From assembly GCF_963678635.1 (NCBI RefSeq), contig NC_087063.1, positions 39,262,759 to 39,326,758 on the forward strand: a DNA stretch of 64,000 bases. The letters run 5' to 3'. Shown here one piece after another: positions 46,755 through 58,499 of the stretch. Each line of letters opens with the position of its first letter. The stretch's first letter is position 1. The DNA is from Symsagittifera roscoffensis. Its lineage: Eukaryota > Xenacoelomorpha > Acoela > Convolutidae. The position numbers and the translations under genes are program-made. Under the pieces are notes generated by a model. It was not told the DNA's origin and ran no database searches. It worked only from the letters and a program-made list of their open reading frames with translations.

Positions 46755-49700
46755 ATGACTCTCCCAAATTGGCTGCTTATTTCATTCGTATATCTGGCTA
46801 CTTTGGCTGAATCTAGACCAGATGCCAACAAACTTCTTGACGTGAAGAAAATAAGAGTTAACGTATCCGACATTCTATCCGAGAGACTAGGCGAAGAAAA
46901 AAGATCTTCAATTCTGCAGAGCTATGAAAATCTGCCCCATGGATTTAAAAATGTGTCAATTTTAAACCTCACGTCGCTGACGCTAGAAAACCTCAACATG
47001 CAGTACGAAAACATCATGCGTGAGCTCGCACCCGCGGCAGTTCGAACCCCGCACCTGCCACTTCAAACTGGCGACTTCTTCCTCTCCAATATTCCGTCTG
47101 AGAAAGTCTGGACAACTGTGAAAGACTTGCCAAGTGGGGAGGAGCCTTGGAACACACTTCCTGGAAAGTTTGTGATTTTGAAAAACGTGGTGAGGGGGTC
47201 TTACCGGCCAATAGCTCTTTGGGACAGTGGCTTGATGACATATTACAGCATGTATTTGGACGGATTATCTGAAAGTCAGCTGCAAATATTCGAGTACGAA
47301 CTGCCACTGAGACGACTGAACGAAATGGCCAATGACCTGTCGGCTCTTCATACCAAATATGGAAAGGAAGCCTCTTGTCACAGCCTAGTTCGAAACCTGA
47401 ACGAAAACTTGAGACGACTGAGTGACTTGGTGTTGAGTGAAAAATCTGCTCAAGTTCTGCTTTCATGCGCATCCTATTTAGATATGCTGCTTCAGCACAA
47501 CGATTTGTATTCATTGACCCGAGAAACTGACTTCTCCTCAACTTCAGCTGCAAGAGCCGTTCTGCAAAAACTGATCGACTACTTAGTGAGTACTTCCAAG
47601 CCAATTCCATTGAATCTAGTGCCGGCTTTAGATTCTAACACTTTACAGCAACTAGCTTCGAAGTACCAGTTCAAACCATCATTTATGCACGCCGTCATAA
47701 AAAAATCTGACCATACAATTCTAGAACTCTCTGAACATTACGCCACCAAGTATGACTCATCGAACTCCGTCCTGAGATTCCTTATGAGTCCTTACTCCCA
47801 TTTTTCTCAGCTGAAAGAGTTCCAACTGAACATAAGACTGCTCTGCTCCCAGATTGGAAATATCAACTCAAGTCTTCTTTCAGCGGGTCAAAAATTGGCA
47901 CTCTTTGGATATTACAAGTCCTACTGTCACGCATCAAACGGAGTCATAAATCAGGATGCGATTTCGAGGAGCAAGCTGTCTCTGTGCTTGTTTGATTCAT
48001 CAGAACTGATACAACTGTCCATTGAAGATTTAAAAGAGATGCGTGAACTGATTGCATCTGATTGCTCATGTATGAACGACCTGCAAAAGTTTGTAATTTT
48101 CCAGAAAATTGAAAACGATCTCATTGAGCACGAATTCTTCAGAGCGATTTTGCCTTGTTTTGAAAGCTTCGTTTCGAATGAATTCGCAGGCAAAATAATT
48201 CGGAAGCAGGTAAATATTCTTTCATTCTGTCATGTTAAGCTAGCTGATAGTTTGTTGCAGTCGAAAAAGATCTCGGATCAATATTTAAGAAGCTTCGACT
48301 TTATTTTGTGCGACGACTCGAAGAAACTTAGCCTTGTTCGGTCATTCAAATATTCTGACGAGGGGGCTCTTATACCTCTAAATTCAGCCTACTGGCTTGA
48401 CTATTTGCACTTTGCATCTTTACAAGTCACGTCTCGAGAAGGCCATCAAAGATTGGCTAAAGAATTCATTCCACAAATGGATGACAAAAAGTCTATCAGT
48501 CAACTTGAGGCTTATGCTCTAGCCGGACCAACTTTAGTGGAGTTGCCTGTTGGATTCGTTGCATCTAGTAAATTCTGCTCTGAAGCTATCTTCGCCATTG
48601 GTTTCACAGCCCACAAGTTGGTTCCATCGAGTGTGTTGACATCGTGGGTGGACGCTTATTTTGCGTGCCAACCTGACAAACTAGTCCTGGCGACTAGAAA
48701 AGATTTGGACATTTTAGGCAACCTTGTCTGCTTCGTATCTCCAAACTGGGTGAAGATGATGACTCATTACACTTTCAATGTCTATCTAAGTCGAATTTCA
48801 CAATGCGTGATCACATTGCAACTGGGTGGTGTAATCCGAGAAAGGATTTTGGAGCGGAAGACTTCAGACAACGGCTTCACATTTGCAACCATAGCTCCTC
48901 TTTATTGTTTCCTAGACCCCTCCTTGAACCAAACCCAAAACTTGCTGTCTAAATCATTTTACTCCGTTGCTGCCAATGCAGTATACAATATGGAACAAAT
49001 GAGAGCATTGGAGTTCTCGGAATCGGAGATGTCGGCTCTGATTGGCTGTGCGGATGCGTTGGCAGTTGAGGCGAACAATGAGGATCCATCTCTCAACTCA
49101 CTAGCTACTCTGACATGTACCAGCAGAACCGACTCCCAATTCTTTTCATGCTGGAACTATCTCAAATTTCAATACTGTAAGTGAACTTATTAGTTACTTT
49201 GTTCACTAATTTGAGAGTGCAAATGTCAATTTTGAAACGTAAATATGGATTCACCCCCCTGCTGACACAAAAGGGTCCCCCTTTGTACTATTTTGAGATA
49301 TTATTTTTGGTGACGGACCCTAATTTGCGGGGGGAGCGCGCGCCGGAAAAACGCGATTTTTTTGGTCAAAATTTTCCAAAAACTGTCTAAAAACGCCTTT
49401 TTTGGCCTGCTTTTTCAAAATGTTTTCCTGCGCAGAAATTTTAGCCAAAAAGGGTCTCTGTAGTGCTTTGGCAGAGCTCGGAAAATCATTTTGGTCGACT
49501 AAAAAAAAGGTGGAACAAATTTTCGAAGAAATTTTTTTGAAAATCCACCCGCCCTCTCGAGAAAATCCTAGATCCGCCCCTGGTCAAGTTTGCTAACATT
49601 TTTAAGCTTTTCAGGGATGATTTGGGGCCTCAAAATTGTCTCTGTGCGAGAAAATTGGTTTAATTTTTTTTCATTTTTCAGAACATTTTCACCAAATACA

Positions 49701-50850
49701 GAGCAGCCGTAGCCGAGTGGTTTGAGCAGCCGTGGCCGAGTGGACGGATTTTGAAACAAAAACATACAAAACCTATACAACATTTGAAAACAAAAATATG
49801 TGATATTTTTTTGTAATTTTTCCTATTTTTCAATTTCTTTACTAAAGCAGTTGCCTTTCCGTTTTATATTTGTAACTCTTGTCAACAGCATAATGAAAAA
49901 TTGAGACAGTTGCGAGCAAGATAATCTCGAATTTTTGCTAAGTTTCTAAATTGCGGTACATTTTAGCAAAACTGGAGTCGATCAAAAACATGAGCCCATG
50001 TGAGATCCAGAAGTGCCTACGACATATGGATGTGAACATGTGGAACTCATCAGAAACCCTGGAAATTATCCAGTCATATTTGGATACAGCCGAATCAGAG
50101 CAAGATACCAACAGAAAAATCCAACTTATACTCGATACAGGAAAAACACTGGATGCACTCGACATCCATAACTTCGATATTCTAATTCGCAAATTGGGAA
50201 ATGAAAACATTTACTTTTCAAATTTTGAGTTTATCTCTTTTTTCTCTGATCTTAGTCTGGACAGGAGTGTTTTGGCATCAGTTGTGAATAAAACTTACCA
50301 CTACATGTACAAATCTCACGCAACTGACCCGAGAACCAATTTTTTAATGCGCAAGCTTGACGCAAAGCTAGAGAAAGTGTCTTCAAAAAGTCTGAACAAA
50401 AATGAGATGTGTGACATGTTCAAAGGAAGTTTTCACGACTTGCAACATTTCATGAAATATTTCCGCGGTGATTCGTCGATTGAAGATATTTTGTGCTTGA
50501 CAAATGAAAACTGGTTATCAATGTCAACAACTAGACCAGAGCTATCAGAAGAACTTATCCGTAAATTGTACGGAGTGCATACCCCACCGGAGTTCGTGCT
50601 TCAAAAAGTGGGTCTCTATCACCTGATGAAAAATGAAACTGCACCTACAAATAATGAAAAAGTTTCAGAAACAAAAAGTATCGGCGACTACAGCTTGTTG
50701 AATGATGAAAGCTCGATTCAAAATGAAAACTCGGATTATTACTTCGAGCGGCAAACTATTTTGATTTACGTGCATGCAAACTGCGTAACCGTTTCAACTA
50801 ATATTTTTTTAATACTAATGATAACTTTTGTCAACAAAACTTTAATGTAG
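46755..50850 (+). CDS. Large secreted/anchored helical protein, mesothelin/stereocilin-like
   Basis: Two exons, 46755-49176 and 49967-50850, join in phase (TAC T|GTAAGT ... TTTTAG|CA AAA) to give 1101 codons and a TAG stop. Residues 1-20 (MTLPNWLLISFVYLATLAES) are a signal peptide. The rest is alpha-helical with regularly spaced Leu and Cys, for example LGNLVCFVSPNW, EMSALIGCADAL and EIQKCLRHMDV. There are N-glycosylation sites near the N-terminus (NVS, NLT). The C-terminus ends in a hydrophobic segment (about residues 1070-1097, with FLILMITFV) suited to GPI attachment or a membrane anchor. Length, helical repeats, signal and tail fit the mesothelin/otoancorin/stereocilin superfamily of extracellular matrix and hair-cell proteins. 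That family call is tentative; the gene itself is well supported. Confidence 0.85.
48210..48260 (+). other. Possible 51-nt intron inside exon 1
   Basis: AAGCAG|GTAAAT...TTGTTGCAG|TCG has donor, acceptor and a CTGAT branch-like motif. Its length is a multiple of three with no stop, so the frame reads through either way. If spliced, the protein loses 17 residues (VNILSFCHVKLADSLLQ) and is 1084 long. Confidence 0.5.
49248..49582 (-). mobile_element. hAT-like MITE, copy C (one end lost)
   Basis: Homology to copy B starts near GATTCACCCCCC and runs to the intact terminus CCTAGATCCGCCCCTG at 49582. The other terminus is missing, so no target duplication can be checked. It lies in the intron of the mesothelin-like gene in the same orientation as copy B. 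Confidence 0.85.
49703..49743 (+). repeat. Duplicated tRNA 5'-half-like sequence
   Basis: GCAGCCGTAGCCGAGTGGTT followed by TGA and then GCAGCCGTGGCCGAGTGG: two copies of the acceptor-D-arm part typical of tRNA-Ser/Leu (A-box TGGCCGAGTGG). No anticodon arm or B-box follows, so it is not a tRNA gene. It is probably a remnant of a tRNA-derived SINE or a tRNA fragment insertion. Confidence 0.55.
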
Positions 50851-50869
50851 TGCCTAAAACTAAAAAAAA

Positions 50870-50875
50870 AATAAA
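50870..50875 (+). terminator. Polyadenylation signal AATAAA
   Basis: AATAAA lies 20 bp after the TAG of the mesothelin-like gene, within an A-rich run. It is a plausible cleavage signal for a very short 3' UTR. Confidence 0.5.
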
Positions 50876-50991
50876 AATTTTAGAATAGATAATTGAATTG
50901 AATTTCTTATATCACAATTTTTCCGTGAAAACATGGCCGACCACTTTCTCGTGAAGTAAAGTCATTGTAGTTTTCATTGAAGTCATTGTAT

Positions 50992-51100
50992 AAAAAGGGT
51001 CAAAGCAGTGGAGTGAAGCATCACAATAGGTCATCCAAGTCGTAAATCTGACTTGGTTGGCTTATTGTGATGCTTCACTCTAGAGCGACGACCCTTTTTT
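50992..51100 (+). ncRNA. ~109-nt inverted repeat, candidate miRNA precursor or foldback element
   Basis: The left arm AAAAAGGGTC...GAGTGAAGCATCACAATA...CCAAGTC pairs with the right arm GACTTGG...TATTGTGATGCTTCACTC...GACCCTTTTT. The 18-bp core GAGTGAAGCATCACAATA is perfectly complementary, other parts have bulges, and the terminal loop is about 8-10 nt. Size and pairing are like an animal miRNA hairpin. A small foldback transposon is the alternative, although I see no target duplication. It lies 140 bp downstream of the gene stop. Confidence 0.45.
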
Positions 51101-51203
51101 GGGATGCTTAAAAATTTTAATGAAAGAAAATCTCAATTGCTTTAGGTGATTCTGTTTAACAAGGTTTTAACCCAAAAAATGTTTTTAGTATAGGCAGCGG
51201 ACT

Positions 51204-51752
51204 TTTTTTTGTTCCGACTTTCGATACGAAAGTAACGGAATATTTGTGCTCGGGGTGGGTTTTTTTTTTTCTTCAGACAAATTTCGACTTTTTAACTAGC
51301 CATTTTTGACGGAATTTTTTTATATCATTCGAAAGCCATTGTTGTCCTGAACTTGAATTTGAAAAGATATTTCACCTGTGATCATTTTTCGTAAAGTTAT
51401 GAGGGTTTAAAGATTGCCATTTTGGCAATTTTGACCAATTTGGGACAATTAACGCGCGATATACTTCGCGCTATTAACGCGTAAGCGGAGATTTAATCCG
51501 TCTTATAAATCGTTCCAAATTGGTTGAACGAAGCTTATTTGCCATAATTGATTTGTTACAAGGAACGAAATCTCTCTTTTTCGTACTTTATATGGCGTGT
51601 GGGGGGATGATTTTCATAAAAAATTTCAAATTTTGGAAAAAAAAGTTCATTTTATTTTATTTCATTTAATTTTTTATGTTATTACTGCTGCTCCATAAAC
51701 CTTAAAAGGCAGTCGGAACATTCAGGGCTTTGCCCTGATACGAGCAGTCTTG
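51204..51752 (+). mobile_element. Hairpin-ended repeat element, copy 4
   Basis: A fourth copy of the family, preceded by a T-run and ending GAGCAGTCTTG. The loop flank reads GGGCTTTGCCC instead of GGGCTTCGCCC. It is well separated from the others (14 kb), which supports dispersed mobility rather than local duplication. Confidence 0.75.
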
Positions 51753-53590
51753 TATTATTTTGCTTGCATTCTTCAACTTTTCATTTGTGAAAATTTCAGG
51801 TTTTTAAGGAAACTGCGCTACAAAATATATAGGATAAAACTAAACTTTTGAATGAACTAATTCGAACGCTTAAAAGTACTACGTTTTACTGCCAAGTTAT
51901 TTACATAAACCGGTTTTTCGAAACACTTTTTTAGAGTTTTTCATAAGTTGCACGCATTTAAAAAAAAATTTAAACCTGGCTTTTTTTCCTCCTTCAACCT
52001 CAAATAATTTTAAACATCAACTTTATGGTGTAACTAATGGTTTTACAACGTTGAGTATGAAGACCAAAAAAGTTTGCCACGATTTAATCATGCCACATGC
52101 TTGTTTTTGATACAACTGGACAATGTAAAGGAATCTTGTACTTACAAACTGGCACGGGCAGGTAGGGGAAAAGGAAAAAGAGCCAAAAACTTAGATCGGG
52201 CACCAGGAAAATTCCAAAATGTCTGCATCATTTAGAAGTTTTAATTTTGGGATCTTGATGAAAAATTGATTCAATTCTTCTGTTACGTTTAAAAAAAGAG
52301 ACCTTGTTTAGTCTGAGTTTTAAAAAAACGAACGACGTTTTTCCACGCTATTGCCGACATCAAACATTTTTTTTTATATCGGCCGCCTGTTGTGAAATCG
52401 GTTGAGCGAATTGTTTAGCTGATGAAAAATGGTGGCAAAACTAGCCAGATAAACTGCTACACACTAACGCAGTTTCAAATCTGTGAATTCTTACACCACT
52501 GGCAATAGACAATTAATTATTGGAGCAGCCATAAGTTCAGCTCTTCCTGGGTTGAAGCTGCATTGTGCTTCAGTTTTTGCATCAATGAATCGTTTATGCT
52601 GCAGTGCCGCATAGAGGACGTTCATCCATGAGTCATATATGAAACATAAATGCAAATTGCTTTGATGAATCAAGGCTTGATAATGATTGAAAGTTTTATC
52701 CAATCTGTGTTGCTCGATGATTTCCATAATCGAACTATTTGTTTTTTTTACGTATTACTTTTGAATAACGTATACATATAATTTATTAACATCATCGACA
52801 AACAAAGATTGAATATAAGTCTTCTTCATCGGTTTGTGGCAACTTTTTTCCTTAAAAAAGAGCTCTCTTATATCAACAAGTTTCAGTGGAATAGGATATA
52901 CCGGTTTTGCGATCAAATACTTCACTAACGTAATTAAATTAAGCAAGTTATATGGATAGACTGCGAATATCCTGCAAAATCACAAAATCATAACAATTTA
53001 ACCATGGCACTTGGTAAGATCTTGGCAAAAAATCCAAGCGGCTAAAACAAACGTACAAAGCCGGGATCTTGCCAGGATATCAATGGTAATTTGGTCTTGC
53101 AAATCTTGAAAAGATCATGCTAAATCTTATCAAGATCTTAGCAAGATACCATGATACTTAAAAACGAAATGTTCCGATAATATGATCTCAAGCTGATCTG
53201 TAACTAAAAATCATAACACTTTCAAGAAATCAATCTAAAAACCAATAAAACTTGTTTCAAAAAATTTAAATAAAAAAAAGTTAACTAATTTACGCACATT
53301 TTTGATGTACATTTCTAAGTTTATGAAACTGTTTTAGTAATTTTTTCACATCTGTGAAGTCTTCAGATGTCTTGTATAAAATATAAGAAAATCTGTTTTG
53401 AAGCTATTTTTTTGCCTAATTATTTGAAAAACTAGCTAATCATTTACAATTTAGCTATTCTGGCTATTATGAATCAATTTCCAAATGAAACAACTTTATG
53501 CTAGAATATGGGCGCAAATTTTTGACAGCTATGAAAGATGCTTTCTGAAATGTAACAAAATTAGAATTGGTAAAAAAAGCGATCTTCTAG
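51753..53590. other. Intergenic stretch, nothing recognised
   Basis: AT-rich with short open frames. Around 53010-53160 AAGATCTTGGCAAAA-like phrases (TTGCCAGGATATC, TTAGCAAGATACC) repeat loosely. No transposon ends or RNA genes were recognised. Confidence 0.4.
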
Positions 53591-53596
53591 GTGTAT

Positions 53597-53965
53597 AGAT
53601 TTTGACGCAACCCTTGGTATAACTCTCTTAGCATCTAAAATCTTACAAAATCCTGCGAAAGGATGCTACTTCAGTAACTCAGTGACATCAGAAACGCAGT
53701 TTCCGACCGACTTTTTCATGCTTTTACCTAAAGCATGAAAAGCGAATTTGCCTGCTCAAGTTCTGTACACAGTAAATTGATTTTGACGCAACCCTTGGTA
53801 TAACTTTCTTAGCATCTAAAATCTTACAAAATCCTGCGAAAGGATGCTACTTCAGTAACTCAGTGACATCAGAAACGCAGTTTTCGACCGACTTTTTCAT
53901 GCTTTTACCTAAAGCATGAAAAACTTTTTCATGCTTTTTATACCGACTTTTTCATGCTTTTTATA
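53597..53965 (+). repeat. Duplicated ~146-bp block with hairpin and short tandem tail
   Basis: ATTTTGACGCAACCCTTGGT ... AAAGCATGAAAA occurs at 53597 and again 181 bp downstream with few changes. Each copy ends in a perfect inverted repeat TTTTCATGCTTT-TACCT-AAAGCATGAAAA. After the second copy the half-arm repeats in tandem (GACTTTTTCATGCTTTTTATA twice, to 53965). Confidence 0.88.
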
Positions 53966-54414
53966 AATTTTCGCGTAACTTCTCATTCTTTGTATAGTTA
54001 TATTGTGAGACAAAGTATAGGCGACCAGTAGAATGTTAAGTAAGAAGTCATTGATGGATCAAAAGAACGGTAACCCCAAAATCCAGTTTTGTTGGACTCG
54101 ATAAGGTGCACGGGCTTACATCAACAATTTTTTCAAATTTTAGCCAATCAGAAATCGTTGTAAACTTTTCTATGAGAAAAAAAATTTGAGACACGAGCGA
54201 TATCTTTGAACTTCGTTCATTTAAACTCTCTTTTAAACTGGGCAAAAACACTCAAGCTCAGTCATTTGATATTCGAAAGTCTTCTACCCATGTTTACAAA
54301 TTGAACAAGGTCAAATAAAACGAACTGAAACAATTTTGAACGTTTTCTCGTGAACTGGAAAATTTTCACGTTAACTCGAATATAGACGATCGAGCAAATT
54401 TGATCAATGTCAGG

Positions 54415-54763
54415 CAGGGGCGGATCTAGGATTTTCCCGAGGCGGGCGGATTTTAAAAAAACTTTCAAAAATTTTGACATTTTTTTTAGGTCGACCAAAT
54501 TGATTTTCCGAGCTCCCCCAAACCACTATAAAGACCCTAATTTGACCCAATTTTCTGCGACGCAGGCAAATTTTTAAAAAAGACCAAAAAAATGCGTTTT
54601 TAGGCACTTTTTTGGAAAATTTCGACCAAAAAATCGCGCTCCCCCTCAAAATTAGTATAGATTGGCGCCAAAGGCGCCTTTAGAAAATTTTTAGGGTCCG
54701 TCAACAAATATGGATATCTCAAAATAAAACAAAAGGGCTCCTCCCCGCCTAAATCCGCTACTG
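54415..54763 (+). mobile_element. hAT-like MITE, copy D (complete)
   Basis: Left terminus CAGGGGCGGATCTAGG, right terminus CCTAAATCCGCTACTG, flanked by the 8-bp target ATGTCAGG at 54407-54414 and 54764-54771. It contains the same GCGCCAAAGGCGCC palindrome as copy B. No coding sequence. Confidence 0.92.
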
Positions 54764-54990
54764 ATGTCAGGTAAAATCGAACGAAGTCGAATGTCCGGTA
54801 AAAATGAACACTTTCGATCAAAGTCCAGTAAAATCGAATAAAACCTAACGATGTTCGGTAGAACAGAACAAAGTTGAGCAAAGTCAAGAAAAGTCGAAGA
54901 ATGGCCGGTAGAGTCGAACGAAGTCGAAAGCGGACATCATTCTACTCAAAAAGTTGAAAACGGCCATCGTTCGACCGTTTCGGTCGAATC
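54764..54990 (+). repeat. Degenerate minisatellite (GTCCGGTAAAATCGAACGAA)
   Basis: Phrases of the form TCCGGTAAAATCGAACGAAGTCGAA repeat about every 25-35 bp with strong variation. The MITE copy D target (ATGTCAGG) abuts or lies within this array. Confidence 0.6.
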
Positions 54991-57900
54991 AGGAGTCGAG
55001 CACCTCGAACCGGGGAAACCTTTAAATTTAAATTTTGTTTCTAACAGAAACCTCACTCCAGTCTGTTTCTGTACACAGTAAATTGATATTTTAAAGTCTT
55101 CTATCCCACGATCACATAGTTGAAAGTAGAAAAGCTAGTAAAACAAGCCAACAAATATATTAATTTTCATTTTAAATGTGTTTCGAAAAAAATATTGTTT
55201 CGAATATCAACTCAACTTGATTTATTTTGTTTTCATTAAACTTATAGCAAATTTTTCAGTCACATCATTGAAGAAGCGAGCCCTAAATGGTATAGTTTAG
55301 ATATTCTAATGAGTACATAAATATATAAGTAAAATCACTCATCCACAAGACTGAAAAAAAAACTATCAATTTGATAAAATTTTTATATGGTCAAACGCGT
55401 TCACGGTTTAAAGCAGTTTGGTTCTTAAGGCATGGCCTAAAAAGAACAAAATCAGTACTTTCTTCTTCGTCATATAGATTGTAAGCAATGACGGCTGGCT
55501 ACAATTTCATTTCGCATCGACCAATGAGCAATTACGGCTGTCAAGAAGTGTTAACTATTTGAGCTTGAGTTACATCGACCAATCAATTTTTATTAGTTTT
55601 GCTGTTCGGCGCTTTCGACTCTCGCGTCATTCATTGTGGATTTTTATCTTTTTGTGAAGTTTCAAAAATAAGTGAAGCTTTTCTTCAAATAAAACTCTCC
55701 TGTTTTTACACAGAGGCGAAGTGGAACTTGGCATCACTTGCAATTTACACTGAAGAAGAAATAGAAAAAACTAGGTATACCAAAAGTTTCGCATATCTCT
55801 ATAAAATTTCCTTGTAGACGAGCATGCCAAGCAAAATGTTTGAACATTAAATTAGCAAAGAAGCAGAACTTACGAAAAGGAAACAAATCCGACAATCTTT
55901 GAGCAGAAATAAGTTGAGCCGAAAAAAAAGTAATTAAAAAAGTTTTAAAAAGGTTCAAGTCCCCCTGAAACTACTATGAACACTTGCAATTACAATGAAA
56001 CTTGCTTACGGCATATGAAAAATTCGTGACTTGGCAACTACGCCGACAAAACTTGAGCAGGCAAACGAAAGTCCGACAATTCAATTCCTACCGGAAAAAA
56101 TCCATGTACATACTGGAAAAAACAAGGTTCAGCCGAGACTTGAACCCCAACTCCTTAGGGTGCAAAGGCGACCACGTTACCTCTAGACCAAAAAGGAACA
56201 AGCCTGGAAGTTATTACGGTTTAATAATAAAGCAAGTAAGATTTGTGAGAAAAGTTGACGGGAAAAAATCTTGTTGCAGATTACAAGACACTTGTTCTCG
56301 CAAGTGTAAAAATCAGAATTTCAACAGATGAACTAATAATTAGCTAATTAACAGAAGAACAACTCACAAATCAGCAAAAATATATGTTTTGGCCGTTTTC
56401 TTCCAAATTACAGCAATGCTTTTAATTAGCAACAAGAACAGCCGTCTTCTATTAGCGCAAGAATAGAAAGTTCCCACGACGGATTTTTTCGACAATAGAT
56501 CTACTTGGGAACGATGTAGTTGGAGACCAACCCAGGCATCCCAGTCGTAGAGCTTAGATGAGAAACAGTTTCATGGGAGTTCACCCCACCATTCCGAAGT
56601 GCTCTCCCCGTCCATTGGGTCAGGACTGGGGTTCTAGCCAGATTTTCATTAGTAACAGGTTGTATTCACACTAGAGCATAAGTGAGCAAACAATGCTTGC
56701 AAAAAAAAGCATTTCAAAAATTCTGTGCATTCCAGTAGGTTTACAGTGCGTGTGATGTTTACACGTCGACTGAAAAATTACTATCCCTCATGAACAAAGG
56801 TATTAAATAAGTTTAGCAAAAAAGCCATATCAAAGTTAATAATAACTTATTAAACACTAGAGACAGTTCTGTGGGCACATGAAGCAGCCAACACGTCTCA
56901 TATAAGCATCCAGCGCACGAGCACACGAGCTTCCCTCAACGTTGGACAGAAAAAAATAAGGCTAATTAGAGGGCGAAATTAGGTCCACATTTAGAGACAT
57001 ACCAGGAAGTTACACGGAGAAAATAATGTCAAATAGTTTGCCTACATTTACTTTCGTTAAAAGTGTGATGCAAAAGTTTAATAAATGCAAAAGCTTAAAA
57101 AAATGCAATCAAACTAGTCTGAAGATACGAATTAAGTCTTGATATTTGAAGCTTGATCAGTTCTGTTAGTTACCGCGTACTTTTTATATTTGATTCTTAA
57201 ACCTCTAATTTTAATTGTTTTTTAATTGAGGTTAGAGAAAAAGAAGAATTTGGGGTTATGAACAAAGAGAAACATTGAGGTGATACAAAGGCTGACACCA
57301 TCAAAATTGATGGATAGTTTGCATGCTGCGTGCATACCTACCGTAACAAAGGGCTCCAATCAGAACTCAACATCCGTCGTTTGTTGTATTCGGCAAGCGC
57401 GACAGAACCCAAGTTCTCAACTGCCCGAAACTACCTGCCGTTTCAAAAATAAGATTAAACATTTTATTTACTTGGAAATAATCGACTAATCATAAGCCAG
57501 ACCTCTTCATTAGAGTCTCTCAACAACTGCAACGCAATGTCGTTTTTGATTCCTTGTATCTATAGCACTTCGAGTTTCTTTTTTTAAATTTGATTGTACA
57601 AAAACCAATTATATTGAACCAGCGTTCTTCCTCGGAACAAAAAATACAGCTACTTAAAATTGTATGAAACAATTCAAAAACTTTTTTACATGTCCCTTTG
57701 ATTCTTTCCTTATAAGATTTGCGAGAGCAAGTGTCTTGTAATCAGAAACAAAAATTATTTCCTACTAAACGTGTTTCTCAGTAATAAATTATACTTTCTG
57801 ATTATAAGACTTCTGCTCTCGCCATTCATTCTTTGGATCTTAAGTAAGATACATGATACACGTACCACATTTACCAGGACTTAGTTTCACAGAAAGACCG

Positions 57901-58499
57901 TTTCACAAAAAAGTGTTTTAATAAACATACAAAGAAAGCGTTTCAAAAACTAGAGAAAGCAATTGTGTCACAGAGGCGAAGCTGGGCTTCGCAAACACTG
58001 GCGAAAACACGACAAAAAAGCAGCTCCATAAAGTGAAATAAAAAACTAGAAATAAGCCTCGAATTACTACAAACTCGGAAACCTCTCAAATTCGAGCCTG
58101 CTACCTTCGAGCATGCTACATTTTCACGGGTTTTCCAAAAATATGCTAAGCGAGTTTCTCGAAGTTATGTGCTTGCTTAAGGAAAGCATAGCGGATTAAG
58201 CTTTCACTTTTCAATTAGTAAGAAAATCTAATTGAGTTTAAGTTTGAAGTTTGCATGAAAAAAAATTTTTAATTTAAAAAAGAATGGTTTAAATAACAAA
58301 AAAAAAGAAATGGTTATCATGAGAAAAACCAAAATTTAGTACTCCAACACAAAAAACAAAAACGCAAAAAAAAATGTCAAACAACAAATTGGAAAAAGTG
58401 AGTACTGGATGTATACAACATTTTTCAATCAGAAATTTCAATTGGTTGCATATATGTCCATAATTTAAGTGAATTCCGCTGCTTTGTAAAAACGGAACG
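54991..58499. other. Long intergenic stretch with few features
   Basis: Apart from the tRNA-related fragment at 56119-56195, only short frames without domains are present (for example 55599-55817 plus, 56002-56331 plus). Short hairpins such as CAGAGGCGAAGCTGGGCTTCGC (57970) occur. No further repeat family was recognised. Confidence 0.4.
56119..56195 (-). mobile_element. tRNA-related SINE head or tRNA pseudogene
   Basis: The minus strand reads TTTTTGGTCTAGAGGTAACG (A-box region), then GTCGCCTTTGCACCCTAAGG (anticodon-arm-like), then GGGGTTCAAGTCTC (B-box). The order and spacing are those of a tRNA, but the T-stem does not pair well, so it is not a functional tRNA. It is probably a SINE head or decayed tRNA copy. 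Confidence 0.5.

Larger units (their letters stand above)
49177..49966 (+). other. Intron of the mesothelin-like gene
   Basis: GT..AG intron of 790 bp that hosts a truncated hAT-like MITE and a duplicated tRNA 5'-half-like sequence. The 3' end is TTGCGGTACATTTTAG. The intron is far longer than the ~43-51 bp introns suspected elsewhere, which is explained in part by the inserted element. Confidence 0.85.

Noticed and set aside
47014-47610. 198-codon minus-strand open frame
   Set aside because: It is antisense to the well-supported exon of the mesothelin-like gene and lacks any domain.
56119-56195. Functional tRNA gene
   Set aside because: A- and B-box-like strings are present, but the T-stem and anticodon stem do not pair properly.
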